Positions 1-7,329 are shown, counted from the stretch's first letter. The stretch is 14,824 bases of DNA from DASQUK01 sp046723645 (GCA_046723645.1 JBKOUY010000120.1:1-14824), one strand, 5' to 3'. Numbers and translations: made by a program. Notes: generated by a model not told the origin, from the letters alone.

Positions 1-1851
1 GCCAGCCGCTCGGTCCTGCCCCTGGTCGACGGATCGTTGCGCTACACCGACGCCGGTTTCCCGTCGGCGAGTGACGCGATCTCCCCGGGCATCTTCGTTC
101 CCGCCTGGGACCACGGCCGCATCGCCGTCGGCAACGGCGACGCCGAGTCGCACTGGGCGCACGACGACCTGCGGGTACGGGCGCTGGCGCTCCGGGAGCC
201 GGCATCGAAGGACGTCACGGTGCTGCTCGCCGCCGACGTCTACATGATCTTCCGGACCGACGCCGACTCCATCCGGGCCAAGGTCGAGGAGCGCCTGCCG
301 CGCCAGCTGAAGGGCCGCGTGAACGTGGTGGTCGGGTCCACGCACAACCACCACGGCCCCGACACCGCCTTCGACGTCAACCACGACTGGTACGAGCACA
401 TGACGGACCAAGCCGCCGACGCCGTGGTCGAGGCCGTGGGCGAGCTCCGGCCGGCCCGGTTGCGGGTCGGTGAGGGCGAGCACTGGTTCGGCATGGACGA
501 CGGCACCGATCCGCAGGTGATCGACCCCCGCATGAACGTGTTGCAGGCCGTGGCCCCCAACGGGCACGTCATCGGCACGGTGGTGCAGTGGAACAACCAC
601 CCCGAGACCACGCTCAACTGGGCGCCCCCGGCCGACATCGCCGCGGCCTGCGCAGCGCTCGGCTGGACGGAAGGCAACTGCACCGCCGAGGGGCGCTACT
701 TCACGGCGGACTACCCGGGGATCCTTTCGCGCACCATCTCCGAGCGGGTGGGCGGCGAGACCCTCTACTTCGTCGGTGCGCTGGGCGAGATCGTCGGCCC
801 CGGTGGCGCCAGCGTGTGGGAGGTCGACCGCCAGCACCCGCTGGGCGATCAGTTCCATCCGCCGGCCGGTGCCGCGGTGCCGGGCGGGGACGGCTTCACG
901 TACACCGACCAGAACTTCCGGCGGGCCGTGGTCATCGGCGAGCAGGCGGCCAGGGCGGCGCTGGGCATCATCGACGACGGCGAGTGGATCGGCCAGCCGA
1001 CGATCTCCTACCGCGACCAGGCCTTCTACTCCCGGCTGACGAACATCGGGTTCCGGGTCCTGCTGGTCGTGGACCCCGACACCGGGTTCACGCAGCTGGG
1101 CCACCTGCCGCCGACGGCGTACACCTGCCCGGGGACGGGGCCCAAGACCGACGAGACGTGCACCGACGTGGGGCTGGCAACGGAGGAGGACCCGGTGGTC
1201 GGCACCATCAGGACCGGTGACCACCTGCGCAGCGCGGTCGGCTACCTGCGGATCGGGCCCGTGGGCATGATGTTCCTCCCCGGCGAGGTGGCGGGCGAGC
1301 TGGTGGCCGGGCTGCCCGCCGAGTTCCGTTCGGACCCGGGGCGCTGGTACGACGAGCCCGCGGGCCTACACGCCTTCGGCGACGACTTCACGACGGGCGG
1401 GTACGTGCACCAACGGATGCACGACCGCTACGAGTTCACCGTCGGCCTCGGCAACGACGAGCTCGGCTACGTGTTTCCGATCAGCAACTGGCGGGTGGCC
1501 TGCGTGGCCGACGAGTTCGCCGGACCCGGGACCTGCCAGGCGCTCCACGACGCGGGCGTGATCGAGCACCCGGACGCCGTGGCGGGCACCACGTGCAAGG
1601 CGATCACCGAGGACCCGTCCCGGTTGGATGCGTATCCGCCCGACGCCGCCCTGGCCGTGTCGGCGAGCTGCCGCTATGGCCAGGCGCTGGGGGAGGCGCA
1701 GGGCCACTACGAGGAGACCAACTCGGCCGGTTGGGACCTGGCGGCTGACATTATGGCGGCCGTGGCCGCCCTCACGGGCGACGCCGACGCGACGGAGGTC
1801 AACCCCGACTTCGCCGGCTACTGGTTCGAGTTCCCGCCGCCGGCGGCGTGA
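1..1851 (+). CDS. Neutral/alkaline ceramidase-like hydrolase, 5' end outside window
   Basis: The family is made of secreted or surface zinc amidases that split ceramide into sphingosine and fatty acid. The reading frame is open to the left edge, so the TTG at 37 is probably internal and a signal peptide may lie upstream. Counting residues from that TTG, the metal-site pattern of the family is visible: STHNHHGPDT (His103-His106), WNNHPETT (His188), LPGEVAGE (Glu417) and NDELGYVF (Tyr478). A TADYPG motif at 223-228 also matches the family. Eight cysteines, an even number, cluster at about 205-215, 364-375 and in the last 120 residues, which would suit disulfides in an exported enzyme. It converges on the ArsC-like gene with 25 bases between stop codons. 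The family call is good; the real substrate is unknown, as many bacterial relatives are uncharacterised. Confidence 0.82.
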   Translation, partial: ASRSVLPLVDGSLRYTDAGFPSASDAISPGIFVPAWDHGRIAVGNGDAESHWAHDDLRVRALALREPASKDVTVLLAADVYMIFRTDADSIRAKVEERLPRQLKGRVNVVVGSTHNHHGPDTAFDVNHDWYEHMTDQAADAVVEAVGELRPARLRVGEGEHWFGMDDGTDPQVIDPRMNVLQAVAPNGHVIGTVVQWNNHPETTLNWAPPADIAAACAALGWTEGNCTAEGRYFTADYPGILSRTISERVGGETLYFVGALGEIVGPGGASVWEVDRQHPLGDQFHPPAGAAVPGGDGFTYTDQNFRRAVVIGEQAARAALGIIDDGEWIGQPTISYRDQAFYSRLTNIGFRVLLVVDPDTGFTQLGHLPPTAYTCPGTGPKTDETCTDVGLATEEDPVVGTIRTGDHLRSAVGYLRIGPVGMMFLPGEVAGELVAGLPAEFRSDPGRWYDEPAGLHAFGDDFTTGGYVHQRMHDRYEFTVGLGNDELGYVFPISNWRVACVADEFAGPGTCQALHDAGVIEHPDAVAGTTCKAITEDPSRLDAYPPDAALAVSASCRYGQALGEAQGHYEETNSAGWDLAADIMAAVAALTGDADATEVNPDFAGYWFEFPPPAA

Positions 1852-1879
1852 GCCGCGGGTTGCGGCCGATGCCGGCTCA
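1849..1879. terminator. Possible bidirectional hairpin between convergent stop codons
   Basis: A perfect 7-base inverted repeat, TGAGCCG (1849-1855) and CGGCTCA (1873-1879), frames a GC-rich 17-base interior. The outer three bases of each arm are the stop codons of the ceramidase-like gene and of the ArsC-like gene on the other strand. There is no T-tract on either side, so intrinsic termination is only a suggestion. Confidence 0.3.
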
Positions 1880-2230
1880 CGTGGCCGACAGTAGGTCCTC
1901 GACCGCCTCGGGCGGCCGGCCCAGCACCGCCCGGCCGTCCTCGGCGACCAGTATCGGCCGCTCGATCAGGATCGGGTTGGCCACCATCGCCTCGACCCAG
2001 CGCCGGCGATCATGCGGCCAGTCGCGCAGGCCCAGGTCTTTGGCCACAGGCTCGCCCATGCGCGCGATGTCCCACGGCTCGCGGCCGAGCGCGACCAGGA
2101 CCGCATCGAGCTCCTCGGCGGTGGGCGGGTCGTCGACGTAGCGACGCTCCTCGTAGGCCACGCCGCGCTCGTCGAGGATCGCCTTCGCCGAGCGGCTCTT
2201 CGAGCATCGGGGGTTGTGCCACAGCTCCAT
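1877..2230 (-). CDS. arsC: ArsC-family reductase (arsenate reductase, glutaredoxin type)
   Basis: This is a cytoplasmic thioredoxin-fold protein of 117 residues, the normal family length. Family members reduce arsenate to arsenite through one N-terminal cysteine with glutathione/glutaredoxin or another thiol partner. Visible residues are the HNPRCSKSR active-site loop at 5-13 with Cys9, and three arginines in the positions expected for oxyanion binding: Arg57, Arg91 (IERPI) and Arg105 (LGRPP). The frame is open further upstream, but the family starts with a short strand leading into the NPxCS loop, so the ATG at 2230 was chosen; no strong ribosome site precedes it. It lies 46 bases after the SDR gene, on the same strand. 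No arsenite pump or ArsR is present, so a general redox role as in the YfgD/YffB relatives is an alternative. Confidence 0.82.
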   Translation of the reverse strand: MELWHNPRCSKSRSAKAILDERGVAYEERRYVDDPPTAEELDAVLVALGREPWDIARMGEPVAKDLGLRDWPHDRRRWVEAMVANPILIERPILVAEDGRAVLGRPPEAVEDLLSAT

Positions 2231-2276
2231 GGCCACCGAGCCTGGCACGCGCGGGCGTCGGCCCGGGAACCGGCGT

Positions 2277-3071
2277 TCAGCGGTCCCAGCGGGCGAGCAG
2301 GACCTTGAGCATCTCGTCGGACTGGTGGCTGGGCAGCCCGCTGCCGCCGTCGACGACCAGGTCGTGCCCCGTGACGAAGCCGGCATCGGGCGAGCACAGG
2401 AATGCGACCGCGCCCGCGACCTCGGCGGCGTCGCCCACCCGCGCGAGGGGGATGCGGTCCTCGATGCGGCGCCGGCGGTCCTCGTCGTCGAGCACGGCTT
2501 GGGTCATGCGGGTGGCGACGTACCCGGGCGAGACGCTGTTGACGCGCACCTCGGGGGCGAGCTCGAGCGCCGCAGTGCGGGTGAGCGCCACCACCCCCGC
2601 CTTGGCGGCGGCGTAGGGTCCCTCGCCCCTGGTCGGCCGGCTGGCGACGGTGCCCGCGACGTTGACGACCGAACCGCGGCCCGAGGCCCGCAGGTGCGGC
2701 GTCGCCGCCCGGATCCCGTGCCAGACGCCCGTGAGGTTGACCGCCAGCAGGCGGGCGAACTCGGCGTCGGTGAAGCTGGCGAGCGGCTTGGTCGACCCGA
2801 ACCCGGCGTTGTTCACCAGGATCGTGAGCCCGCCGAAGGCCGCCGCCGCCCGCTCGATGACCGCCGTCAGGCCCTCGGGATCGGCGACGTCGGCCCCCAG
2901 TGCGAGGTGGCCCTCACCGAGCTCCGCGGCGAGATCGTCGGCCGCAGCGGCGTCGACGTCGACGACCGCCACCCGGGCCCCGTCCCCCGCCAGCCGGGTC
3001 GCCACGGCACGCCCGATGCCATGGGCACCGCCGGTGACCACGGCCGCACGCCCGTCGAACGCCCCGGCCAA
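2277..3071 (-). CDS. Short-chain dehydrogenase/reductase with Gly at the usual catalytic Ser position
   Basis: This is a classical SDR of 264 residues: an NAD(P)-dependent oxidoreductase with a Rossmann fold. The cofactor loop TGGAHGIG lies at 13-20, with Asp39 after the second strand (VVDVD), which favours NAD(H). NNAG is at 87-90, Asn112 sits in VNLTG, and the active-site pair is Tyr153/Lys157 (YAAAK). The catalytic serine is expected 13 residues before the tyrosine; here that position is Gly140, followed by Thr141 (NVAGTVAS). The frame stays open upstream through the next gene, but the fold begins at AFDGRAAVVTGG, so the TTG at 3071 is the most likely start, 17 bases after the preceding stop. 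Its substrate cannot be read from the sequence. It is probably co-transcribed with the second SDR. Confidence 0.85.
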   Translation of the reverse strand: MAGAFDGRAAVVTGGAHGIGRAVATRLAGDGARVAVVDVDAAAADDLAAELGEGHLALGADVADPEGLTAVIERAAAAFGGLTILVNNAGFGSTKPLASFTDAEFARLLAVNLTGVWHGIRAATPHLRASGRGSVVNVAGTVASRPTRGEGPYAAAKAGVVALTRTAALELAPEVRVNSVSPGYVATRMTQAVLDDEDRRRRIEDRIPLARVGDAAEVAGAVAFLCSPDAGFVTGHDLVVDGGSGLPSHQSDEMLKVLLARWDR

Positions 3072-3088
3072 GGCCCGGCCCCGCGTCC

Positions 3089-3877
3089 CTAGAAGCCCTG
3101 GAGCCAGTGGCCGGCGTTGACGCCGAGCGCCTGCCCGGTGATCGGCTTCGACATGTCCGAGGCGAAGAACACCACGGCCTCGGCGATCTCGCTGGACGGC
3201 GGCAGGTAGCCAAGTGCCGTCTCCGCTGCCACTTCGGAGTACTGCTCCTCCGGCGTGATCCCCTTCCGCCGCGCCAGGTGCTCGAAGTACATCGCCACGC
3301 TGTCGCCCCAGATGTAGCCGGGGTGGATCCCGTTGACCCGGATCCCCTGGGCGCCCAGCTCGACGGCGAGGATCTTGGTGGCCGCCGCCAGCGCCGCCTT
3401 CGACGCCGTGTAGGCCCCGAACCGCGGACGCATCCGCACGGCGGACATCGAGTTGACCATCACGACCCGACCGTCGCCCCGTTTGGCCATCGGCGCCACG
3501 CACGCCTGGGTGAGCTGCAGGGTGCCGAACAGGTTGACGTCCATGGTCCGGCGCCAGTCCTCGAGGTCGGCATCGACGAAGTGCGTGCGGTCACCGGCGT
3601 GGAACGCGTTGTTTACCAAGACGTCGAGCCCGCCGAACGTCTCCACGACGCGCTCGACCGCGCGCCGGCACGAGTCGGCGTCGCAGATGTCGAGCCGGAG
3701 CGCCAGCGCCTTGGCGCCGAGGCCCTCGACCTCGGCGGCTATTGCCTCGACGTTGGCCTCGGTGCGCGCCCCGACCGCGACCATCGCCCCGTGGCGGGCG
3801 CAGGCGAGCGCGATGTCGCGACCGAGGCCGGGCCCGACGCCCGAGACGAGCGCCACCTTCCCGTCCAGCAGTGCCAT
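3089..3877 (-). CDS. Short-chain dehydrogenase/reductase, classical
   Basis: This is a second SDR of 262 residues with all canonical elements: cofactor loop SGVGPGLG at 12-19, NNA at 89-91, Asn115 in VNLFG, Ser143 (VNSMSA), and Tyr156/Lys160 (YTASK). Ser143 is exactly 13 residues before Tyr156, so the catalytic tetrad is complete, unlike in its neighbour. ARTE after the second strand, rather than an acidic residue, is compatible with NADP(H) preference. The ATG at 3877 gives MALLDGK, the usual opening of the fold; a GTG at 3886 would add three residues, and neither has a clear ribosome site. The paired SDRs may have arisen by an old duplication, but they are well diverged. Substrate unknown. 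Confidence 0.87.
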   Translation of the reverse strand: MALLDGKVALVSGVGPGLGRDIALACARHGAMVAVGARTEANVEAIAAEVEGLGAKALALRLDICDADSCRRAVERVVETFGGLDVLVNNAFHAGDRTHFVDADLEDWRRTMDVNLFGTLQLTQACVAPMAKRGDGRVVMVNSMSAVRMRPRFGAYTASKAALAAATKILAVELGAQGIRVNGIHPGYIWGDSVAMYFEHLARRKGITPEEQYSEVAAETALGYLPPSSEIAEAVVFFASDMSKPITGQALGVNAGHWLQGF

Positions 3878-3917
3878 GCTGGTCACAGTAGGCGTGCCCG
3901 CGTGGGTGACGTCCCCC

Positions 3918-4199
3918 TTACGACGCCGCCTTGCGCCTCTTGCGGCGCGCCCAGAGGGCCTCGACCGCCTGCCCCAGCAGCGCGCCGAGGATCAGCGCCA
4001 CCACCAGCCCGACCCACAGCCGGGTCGTCACGTCGAAGAACACGAACGTCGTCTCGACGCGGTCGCTGTTCTGCACGACGAAGAGGATGGCGAGGACCAC
4101 CACGACGATCCCCACCACCAGTCGTGTGATCAGCCTTCTGTCGGGCCCGTCGCTCGACTCCTCCAGCGGAACGTCGCTCCTCTCCGGCCTGTACGCCAC
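3918..4199 (-). CDS. LapA-domain (DUF1049) small membrane protein
   Basis: This is a 93-residue protein with a charged N-terminus (1-23), a first hydrophobic helix at about 24-42 (a long Val/Leu/Ile run), the loop VVQNSDRVETTFVFFDV, a second helix at about 60-78 and a basic tail (ARRKRRK). The helix, QNS, short beta segment, helix layout is typical of the LapA domain, known in E. coli for a role in controlling lipopolysaccharide synthesis. In actinobacteria without lipopolysaccharide the role of this family is unknown. The start is a GTG at 4199, with a weak GGAG about 12 bases upstream. It stands 60 bases after the crotonase stop and 31-40 bases before the SDR start, so probably in the same unit. 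Confidence 0.8.
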   Translation of the reverse strand: MAYRPERSDVPLEESSDGPDRRLITRLVVGIVVVVLAILFVVQNSDRVETTFVFFDVTTRLWVGLVVALILGALLGQAVEALWARRKRRKAAS

Positions 4200-4259
4200 G
4201 TGGGGAACTTACTCCGCAGCGCGTCGACGAACGAGTAGCCGCACGGTCATCTTCTGCTG

Positions 4260-5042
4260 CTAGCGGCGCTCGTAGGTGGGCTCGCGATCCTCGGCGCGTG
4301 CCCGCAGGAGCTCGTGATGGTCGTGGGATCCCAGCATCATCGCCTGGCCCGTGAGCTCGCGCTGGAGCGTCGCGCGCACGTCCGCGGATGCCAGCGCCTG
4401 CACGTGCTCGCGGATCATCCGCACGGCCAGCGGCGGGCGCTCGGCGATCGACTCGGCCAGCCCCAGCACGACCTCGTCGAGCTCGTCGTCCGGCACCACC
4501 TGCGTCACCAGGCCCAGCTGGAGCGCCTCCTCGGCTCCGATCCGCCGGCCCGTCAGGGCAAGGTCGAGCGCCAGAGCCGATCCGCCGATCTCGAACAGCT
4601 TGGCCACCCCGGCGGAGTCGGGGATGAGACCGTGGTCCACCGCCGGCAGCGCCATCGCCACGCTCTCTCCGGCCACCCGGATGTCGCACAGCAGCGCCCG
4701 TTCCAGCTGGATGCCGAGCACCCAGCCCTTGAGCGCGCAGATGATCGGCACCGGGAAGTCGTAGAGCAGCCGCGTCTGCCACTGGTTCCGCTCGATGAAC
4801 TCGAGGTGGGTGGCACCCGGGTGGTCGTGGAGCTCGCCAGGGTCGCGCCCCGACGAGAACGAGGGACCGTTGCCCCGCCAGACCACCACCCGCACGTCGC
4901 GGTCGTTGCGGAGCAGGTCCAGGTACCGGAAGAACAGGGCGTCGGCGGCATCGCCGACCATGTTGTGCTGATCGGGCCTGTTCAGGCTGACGACGGCCAC
5001 GCCGCCTTTCACCTCGAGCAGGACGGGATCGTCGTCCACCAT
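4260..5042 (-). CDS. Enoyl-CoA hydratase/isomerase (crotonase) family protein, divergent active site
   Basis: This 260-residue protein has the crotonase layout: N-terminal strands with SLNRPDQHN at 19-27, the SSGRD loop at 63-67, the central segment at 105-142 and LTGRRIGAEEALQLGLV at 163-179. Family members act on acyl-CoA thioesters by hydration, isomerisation or hydrolysis, often in fatty-acid or steroid breakdown. Glu114 in LERALLCD matches the first catalytic glutamate of enoyl-CoA hydratase, but the second is Ala134 (LPAVDHG instead of the usual PE), and the usual Gly-Gly-Gly before the first Glu reads Gly-Ile-Gln. It may therefore be something other than a hydratase. The ATG at 5042 is set by a strong ribosome site; the frame upstream of it has no homology. 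It is the first gene of the left minus-strand group. Confidence 0.83.
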   Translation of the reverse strand: MVDDDPVLLEVKGGVAVVSLNRPDQHNMVGDAADALFFRYLDLLRNDRDVRVVVWRGNGPSFSSGRDPGELHDHPGATHLEFIERNQWQTRLLYDFPVPIICALKGWVLGIQLERALLCDIRVAGESVAMALPAVDHGLIPDSAGVAKLFEIGGSALALDLALTGRRIGAEEALQLGLVTQVVPDDELDEVVLGLAESIAERPPLAVRMIREHVQALASADVRATLQRELTGQAMMLGSHDHHELLRARAEDREPTYERR

Positions 5043-5198
5043 CGAATCTCCCTCCCTAGGGCGACGCTGGGGAGAGCGCCGGCCGGGTGCCGACACGCTA
5101 TGTCGTCTTGGCCGCGCGTGCTCGGGCGAACTTCGCGCCGCGGGCGACCCTGCCCGCCGATGTGCGGTCGTCAGGTGGTCGAGAGGCGGTTCTGGGCC
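5043..5198 (-). promoter_or_regulatory. Spacer between the hopanoid operon and the crotonase group, with strong ribosome site
   Basis: This 156-base gene-free gap is the largest in the window and the only break in the right-hand run of genes, so a promoter for the crotonase group may lie here; I see no convincing -35/-10 pair. A purine-rich GGGAGGGAG (5048-5056, read on the minus strand) stands 5 bases before the crotonase ATG and decides that start. A short 5-base stem (GCCTC/GAGGC, 5196-5210) overlaps the lipoprotein stop codon; it is too weak and lacks a T-tract, so it is not called a terminator. Confidence 0.45.
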
Positions 5199-5441
5199 TC
5201 AGCCCGAGGCGGCCGTGGTCGTGGTGGTGGACGCCGAGGCCGTCGTGGTGGTTGACGCCGCAGCCGTGGTGGTCGTGGACTCGGGTGCGGTGGTCGACGA
5301 CGCCTCCGACGTGGTCGTCGTCTCGCGGACGCCGGTCTGGGGGATTGGGCCCTCGTCGTCGTCGCCACAGGCGGTGAGCACCAGGGCCACCACGATCGCC
5401 GACCCCAGCACCGCCCAGCGTCTTCCCCGTCGCTTGTCCAC
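5199..5441 (-). CDS. Small Thr/Ser/Ala-rich lipoprotein of unknown function
   Basis: This is an 80-residue protein: a basic N-terminus (KRRGRRW), a hydrophobic stretch at 10-22, and the lipobox LTAC with Cys25, followed by GDDDE. After diacylglyceryl transfer and cleavage, the mature peptide would be about 56 residues anchored on the outer face of the membrane. From residue 40 it is nearly all Thr, Ser and Ala, likely unfolded and perhaps glycosylated, with a three-fold 8-residue repeat at 55-78. The GTG start at 5441 follows the dxs stop after 4 bases, with no visible ribosome site, suggesting translation coupled to dxs. No folded domain is present and I do not recognise a homologue. Such tails are common in actinobacterial lipoproteins but usually precede a domain, so a truncated remnant is possible. 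Confidence 0.72.
   Translation of the reverse strand: MDKRRGRRWAVLGSAIVVALVLTACGDDDEGPIPQTGVRETTTTSEASSTTAPESTTTTAAASTTTTASASTTTTTAASG
5208..5279 (-). repeat. Three tandem 24-base repeats coding STTTTxxA units
   Basis: The 3' end of the lipoprotein gene codes STTTTAAA, STTTTASA and STTTTTAA back to back, a perfect 8-residue period. On the + strand this is seen as repeated GTGGTGGT and GTCGTGG runs. It ends two codons before the stop, so unit number could change by slippage without breaking the frame. Confidence 0.75.
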
Positions 5442-5445
5442 GGCT

Positions 5446-7329
5446 CTAGAGCATGGCGGACGCGCGACGCACGTCACCAAACACCGTTCGGCGCTCGACT
5501 CGCCGCAGCCCATCGCGGGCCGCGGCGGCGATCCCGATCCCGTCCAGGCCGAGCTCGGACCGGATCGTCGCCGGATCGCCCTGGGCGACGTACGAATCCG
5601 GCACCCCCAGCACGACCACGGGCGGCGTGAGGCCCCCGTCGCCGAGGCCACCGGGAACCAGTGCCGACTGGCCGAGGGCATCGACCACCCGGGCGCCGGC
5701 GCCAGCCTCCCTGACGCCGTCCTCGACAGTGACGACGAGCCGGTGCCGCCCGGCGTCGGCGACGAGGTGGTCGTCGACCGGCTTCACCAGCCGCATGTCC
5801 CACACGGTGGTCGACACGCCCACGTCCTCGAGGAGGCCGGCGGCCTCGTCGGCCGCCTCGACCAGCGGCCCCGCCGCCACGAGGCAGACGTCGCGTCCGG
5901 CCCGGAGCCGGCGGGCGCGCCGGCCCACGCCGACCTCGGGACCGCCGGCCGCGACCTCGCGCGCCGTGCCGCTCGGCCAGCGCAGGGCGCAGGGGGCGTT
6001 CGTGGCCAGCGCCTCGGTGAGCATGGCCCCGAGCTCGGCGCCGGACGACGGGGCGAACACGGTCATCCCGGGCACCCGCCCGAGCAGCGCCAGGTCCAGC
6101 ACCCCGTGGTGGGAGGGGCCGTCCGGTCCGGTGATCCCGGCGCGGTCGACGCACAGCACGACGGGCAGGCGGTGGAGCCCCACGTCGAGGTTGACCTGGT
6201 CGAGTGCCCGGGTCAGGAACGACGAGTAGATCGCGACCACGGGCCGCAGGCCGCCCATGGCCATGCCGGCGGCCGCGGTCACCGCGTGCTGCTCGGCGAT
6301 CCCCACGTCGAAGAACCGGTCGGGGAACGCCTCCGCGAACGGCCGCAGGCCGGTGGAGCTGGGCATGGCGGCGGTGATGGCGACGATCCGCGGGTCCCGC
6401 GCCGCGGCGCGGACCAGCGCCTCGGAAAAGACGTCGGTGTAGCGGGGACGGGTGCGGGCGGGGGGCGCGTAGCGCCGGGGCCGGAACGGCGCGACGTCGT
6501 GCAGGCACTTGTCGTCGTCGTCCTCCGCCGGCGGGAAGCCCCTGCCCTTGCGGGTCAGCACGTGGACGACCGCCGGCCGGCCGGACGCGAGCGCGTCCCG
6601 GATCCCCGACTCGAGCGCGGTGACGTCGTGGCCGTCGAGCGGGCCGTGGTAGTCGAGGCCGAGCGCGGCGAAGAACGAGGGGCCCGACGGCGGAGCATCG
6701 CCACACCCGGCGCCGCCACCTTCGCCGGGCTGCCGGCCCGCGACCCGCAGGGGGCTGAGGGCCTCGGCCAGCCTCGACACCGTGGGTGCGTAGGAGCGGC
6801 CGTTGTCGTTGAGGACGACCACGACCGGCAGGCCGCGCCAGCCGATGTTGTTGAGGCCCTCGTAGGCCATGCCGCCCGTCAGCGCGCCGTCGCCCACGAC
6901 CGCGACGACCCGTCCCGCATGCCCCGCCTGGCGGCGGGCGGCCGCCAGCCCGTAGGCGTACGACAGCGCCGTCGAGGCGTGGCTGTTCTCCACCCAGTCG
7001 TGCGGCGACTCGGCCCGGTTGGGGTAGCCCGTGAGCCCGCGGGCCCGGCGCAGGGTCGGGAACCGCGCCCGGCGGCCGGTGAGCAGCTTGTGGGTGTACG
7101 CCTGATGGCCGGTGTCCCACACGATCGCGTCAGTCGGCGAGTCGAGGACCCGATGCAGTGCGATGGTCAGCTCGACCGCCCCCAGGTTCGACCCCAGGTG
7201 CCCGCCGTTGGCGGCGACGACCTCGATGAGGACCCGGCGTATGTCCGCTGCGAGCTGGTCGAGCCGGTCGCCGTCGAGGTCGCGCAGGTCGGCCGGCGAC
7301 CGGACGCCGTCGAGCACGCCCGTGCTCAT
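5446..7329 (-). CDS. dxs: 1-deoxy-D-xylulose-5-phosphate synthase
   Basis: Dxs condenses pyruvate and glyceraldehyde 3-phosphate, with thiamine diphosphate, in the first step of the MEP isoprenoid pathway; it is cytosolic and dimeric. The protein has 627 residues, the usual length. Visible signatures are HLGS at 44-47, GHQ at 74-76, the thiamine motif from GDG (146-148) to NDN (174-176), the catalytic glutamate Glu346 in GIAEQH, DRAGITGPDGPSHHG at 395-409, and a transketolase C-terminal domain from about 475. NDNGRSYAPT is the actinobacterial form. The loop after the thiamine domain (about 195-217) is shortened and Gly-rich. The ATG at 7329 overlaps the hpnH stop by 4 bases (ATGA), and no ribosome site precedes it. 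Its place in the operon points to a dedicated or extra copy feeding hopanoid synthesis. Confidence 0.95.
   Translation of the reverse strand: MSTGVLDGVRSPADLRDLDGDRLDQLAADIRRVLIEVVAANGGHLGSNLGAVELTIALHRVLDSPTDAIVWDTGHQAYTHKLLTGRRARFPTLRRARGLTGYPNRAESPHDWVENSHASTALSYAYGLAAARRQAGHAGRVVAVVGDGALTGGMAYEGLNNIGWRGLPVVVVLNDNGRSYAPTVSRLAEALSPLRVAGRQPGEGGGAGCGDAPPSGPSFFAALGLDYHGPLDGHDVTALESGIRDALASGRPAVVHVLTRKGRGFPPAEDDDDKCLHDVAPFRPRRYAPPARTRPRYTDVFSEALVRAAARDPRIVAITAAMPSSTGLRPFAEAFPDRFFDVGIAEQHAVTAAAGMAMGGLRPVVAIYSSFLTRALDQVNLDVGLHRLPVVLCVDRAGITGPDGPSHHGVLDLALLGRVPGMTVFAPSSGAELGAMLTEALATNAPCALRWPSGTAREVAAGGPEVGVGRRARRLRAGRDVCLVAAGPLVEAADEAAGLLEDVGVSTTVWDMRLVKPVDDHLVADAGRHRLVVTVEDGVREAGAGARVVDALGQSALVPGGLGDGGLTPPVVVLGVPDSYVAQGDPATIRSELGLDGIGIAAAARDGLRRVERRTVFGDVRRASAML

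Noticed and set aside
3072..3503. A 144-residue N-terminal extension of the first SDR in the same frame
   Set aside because: It lies entirely inside the second SDR gene, has no recognisable fold, and the Rossmann domain begins just after the TTG at 3071.
2214..4129. Several long + strand frames opposite the two SDR genes
   Set aside because: They encode low-complexity Arg/Gly/His-rich products typical of antisense frames in GC-rich DNA, and both SDRs are well supported on the other strand.
5193..5213. A terminator at the end of the hopanoid operon
   Set aside because: Only a 5-base stem overlaps the lipoprotein stop, with no T-tract, so it cannot be told from chance at this GC content.
5208..5300. 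A CRISPR array or satellite repeat, suggested by recurring GTGGTGGT runs
   Set aside because: There are no spacers. The period is exactly 24 bases in frame with the lipoprotein and is explained by its STTTT units.
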